Shown piece by piece: positions 5,395 through 5,936 of a stretch of DNA of 5,936 bases. The DNA comes from Thermoplasmata archaeon (GTDB lineage: Archaea > Thermoplasmatota > Thermoplasmata > Lutacidiplasmatales > UBA184). The position numbers and the translations under genes were made by a program. The stretch covers positions 1-5,936 of the forward strand of contig JASHVI010000236.1 of NCBI GenBank assembly GCA_030039525.1, given 5' to 3'. The stretch's first letter is position 1. Every line of letters begins with the position of its first letter. The notes under the pieces are model-generated. The model saw nothing but the letters and a program-made list of their open reading frames with translations, had not been told where the DNA came from and searched no databases.

Positions 5395-5936
5395 ATGGGA
5401 GCGAGCGCCGGATACCGGATCGTCGCGCTCCCGGGCGACGGCGTCGGCCCGGAGGTCGTCCGGGAGGGGATGAAGGTCCTCGACGCCCTCGCGGAGAACG
5501 ACTCCGCCCCGTGGCGCGTCGAGTCGCATCCGGGGGGCGGCCAGTACTACCTCGAGCACGGTCGCGAGTGGGAGCCGGAGTCGGAGGCGGCGGCGAAGTC
5601 GGCCGAGGCGATCCTGCTCGGCGCCGTCGGCTGGCCCGGCGCGACGATGCCGAACGGGGACCTCGCCGGGGGCGCCCTGGTGCTCGGCCTCCGGAGGGCC
5701 CTCGACCTCTACGCCAACGTCCGTCCCTGCCGGCTCTACCCGGGGGTGACGCACCGCGTCAGCGGATCGTACCGGCAGGTCTGGGAGCCGAAGAACGTCG
5801 ACCTCGTGATCGTCCGCGAGAACACCGAGGGGCTCTACGCCCCGATCCACGGCCGGCTCACGCGCGGCTCGGACAAGAGCGAGCTCGCGATCGACACGCG
5901 GGTCATCACGCGCAAGGGGGCGGACCGGGTGGTCCG
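5395..5936 (+). CDS. Isocitrate/isopropylmalate dehydrogenase-family protein (5' part, runs off window)
   Basis: A beta-hydroxyacid oxidative decarboxylase expected to turn the hydratase product into a 2-oxoacid one carbon longer than the starting one, with release of CO2 and reduction of NAD(P). My translation gives 180 codons. Motifs are LPGDGVGPEVV (12-22), LLGAVGWPG (74-82), the substrate-binding LVLGLRRALDLYANVRP (95-111) and LVIVRENTEGLY (137-148). The family is about 330-420 residues, so about half is present; the window edge cuts it. VRENTEGLY resembles homoisocitrate and isocitrate dehydrogenases and many archaeal isopropylmalate dehydrogenases, not the VRELTGGIYFG of classic bacterial LeuB. 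A stretch LYPGVTHRVSGSYRQVWEPKNVD (114-136) separates the two substrate motifs. ATG at 5395 is 1 nt after the small-subunit TAG, with no clear SD, so it probably relies on translational coupling. The cofactor-determining residues lie beyond the window. Confidence 0.9.
   Translation, partial: MGASAGYRIVALPGDGVGPEVVREGMKVLDALAENDSAPWRVESHPGGGQYYLEHGREWEPESEAAAKSAEAILLGAVGWPGATMPNGDLAGGALVLGLRRALDLYANVRPCRLYPGVTHRVSGSYRQVWEPKNVDLVIVRENTEGLYAPIHGRLTRGSDKSELAIDTRVITRKGADRVV

Noticed and set aside
5248..5850. Minus-strand open frame of 200 codons across the small-subunit/dehydrogenase junction
   Set aside because: It spans two real plus-strand genes and has a compositionally biased translation; the dehydrogenase frame carries the conserved motifs.

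Overview
The window is very GC-rich (clearly above 60% by eye) and almost fully coding. It holds two divergent operons that share one 203-bp intergenic region (2140-2342). That region carries AT-rich elements resembling archaeal TATA boxes (TTAAATAGG facing left, CTTATCT facing right). Together with the archaeal-style fused 2-oxoacid:ferredoxin oxidoreductase, this suggests an archaeon with a high-GC genome. A high-GC Thermoplasmatota-like lineage would fit, but that placement is inference. No rRNA, tRNA, mobile element or CRISPR array is visible.

Left operon (minus strand): a complete fused gamma-alpha subunit (349-2139), then the 5' part of the TPP- and Fe-S-binding beta subunit (344 to 1, running off the window). 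The two genes are 4 nt apart, and a strong Shine-Dalgarno overlaps the upstream stop codon. They encode a CoA-dependent 2-oxoacid:ferredoxin oxidoreductase, most likely for 2-oxoglutarate or with broad substrate use.

Right operon (plus strand): four tightly packed genes. In order they are an acyl-CoA:2-oxoacid condensing enzyme of the isopropylmalate/homocitrate synthase family (2343-3590), an aconitase-family large subunit (3587-4870), its small subunit (4878-5393), and the 5' part of a beta-decarboxylating dehydrogenase of the isocitrate/isopropylmalate family (5395 to the window end). Junctions are a 4-nt GTGA overlap, a 7-nt gap and a 1-nt gap. The set makes a complete 2-oxoacid plus one-carbon elongation cycle: condensation, hydroxyl shift, oxidative decarboxylation.

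Which substrate runs through the cycle is open. Options are leucine (2-isopropylmalate), the aminoadipate route to lysine (homocitrate), or a Re-citrate-type route to 2-oxoglutarate. The synthase has no C-terminal leucine-feedback domain, the small subunit has a YLTI specificity loop that is neither the homoaconitase YLRT nor the methanogen isopropylmalate isomerase YLVY, and the dehydrogenase has the VRENTEGLY form of its motif. Because the divergent neighbour consumes 2-oxoacids, the module could make 2-oxoglutarate (or a homologue) that the oxidoreductase then uses. This is the most interesting hypothesis here and is not proven by the sequence.
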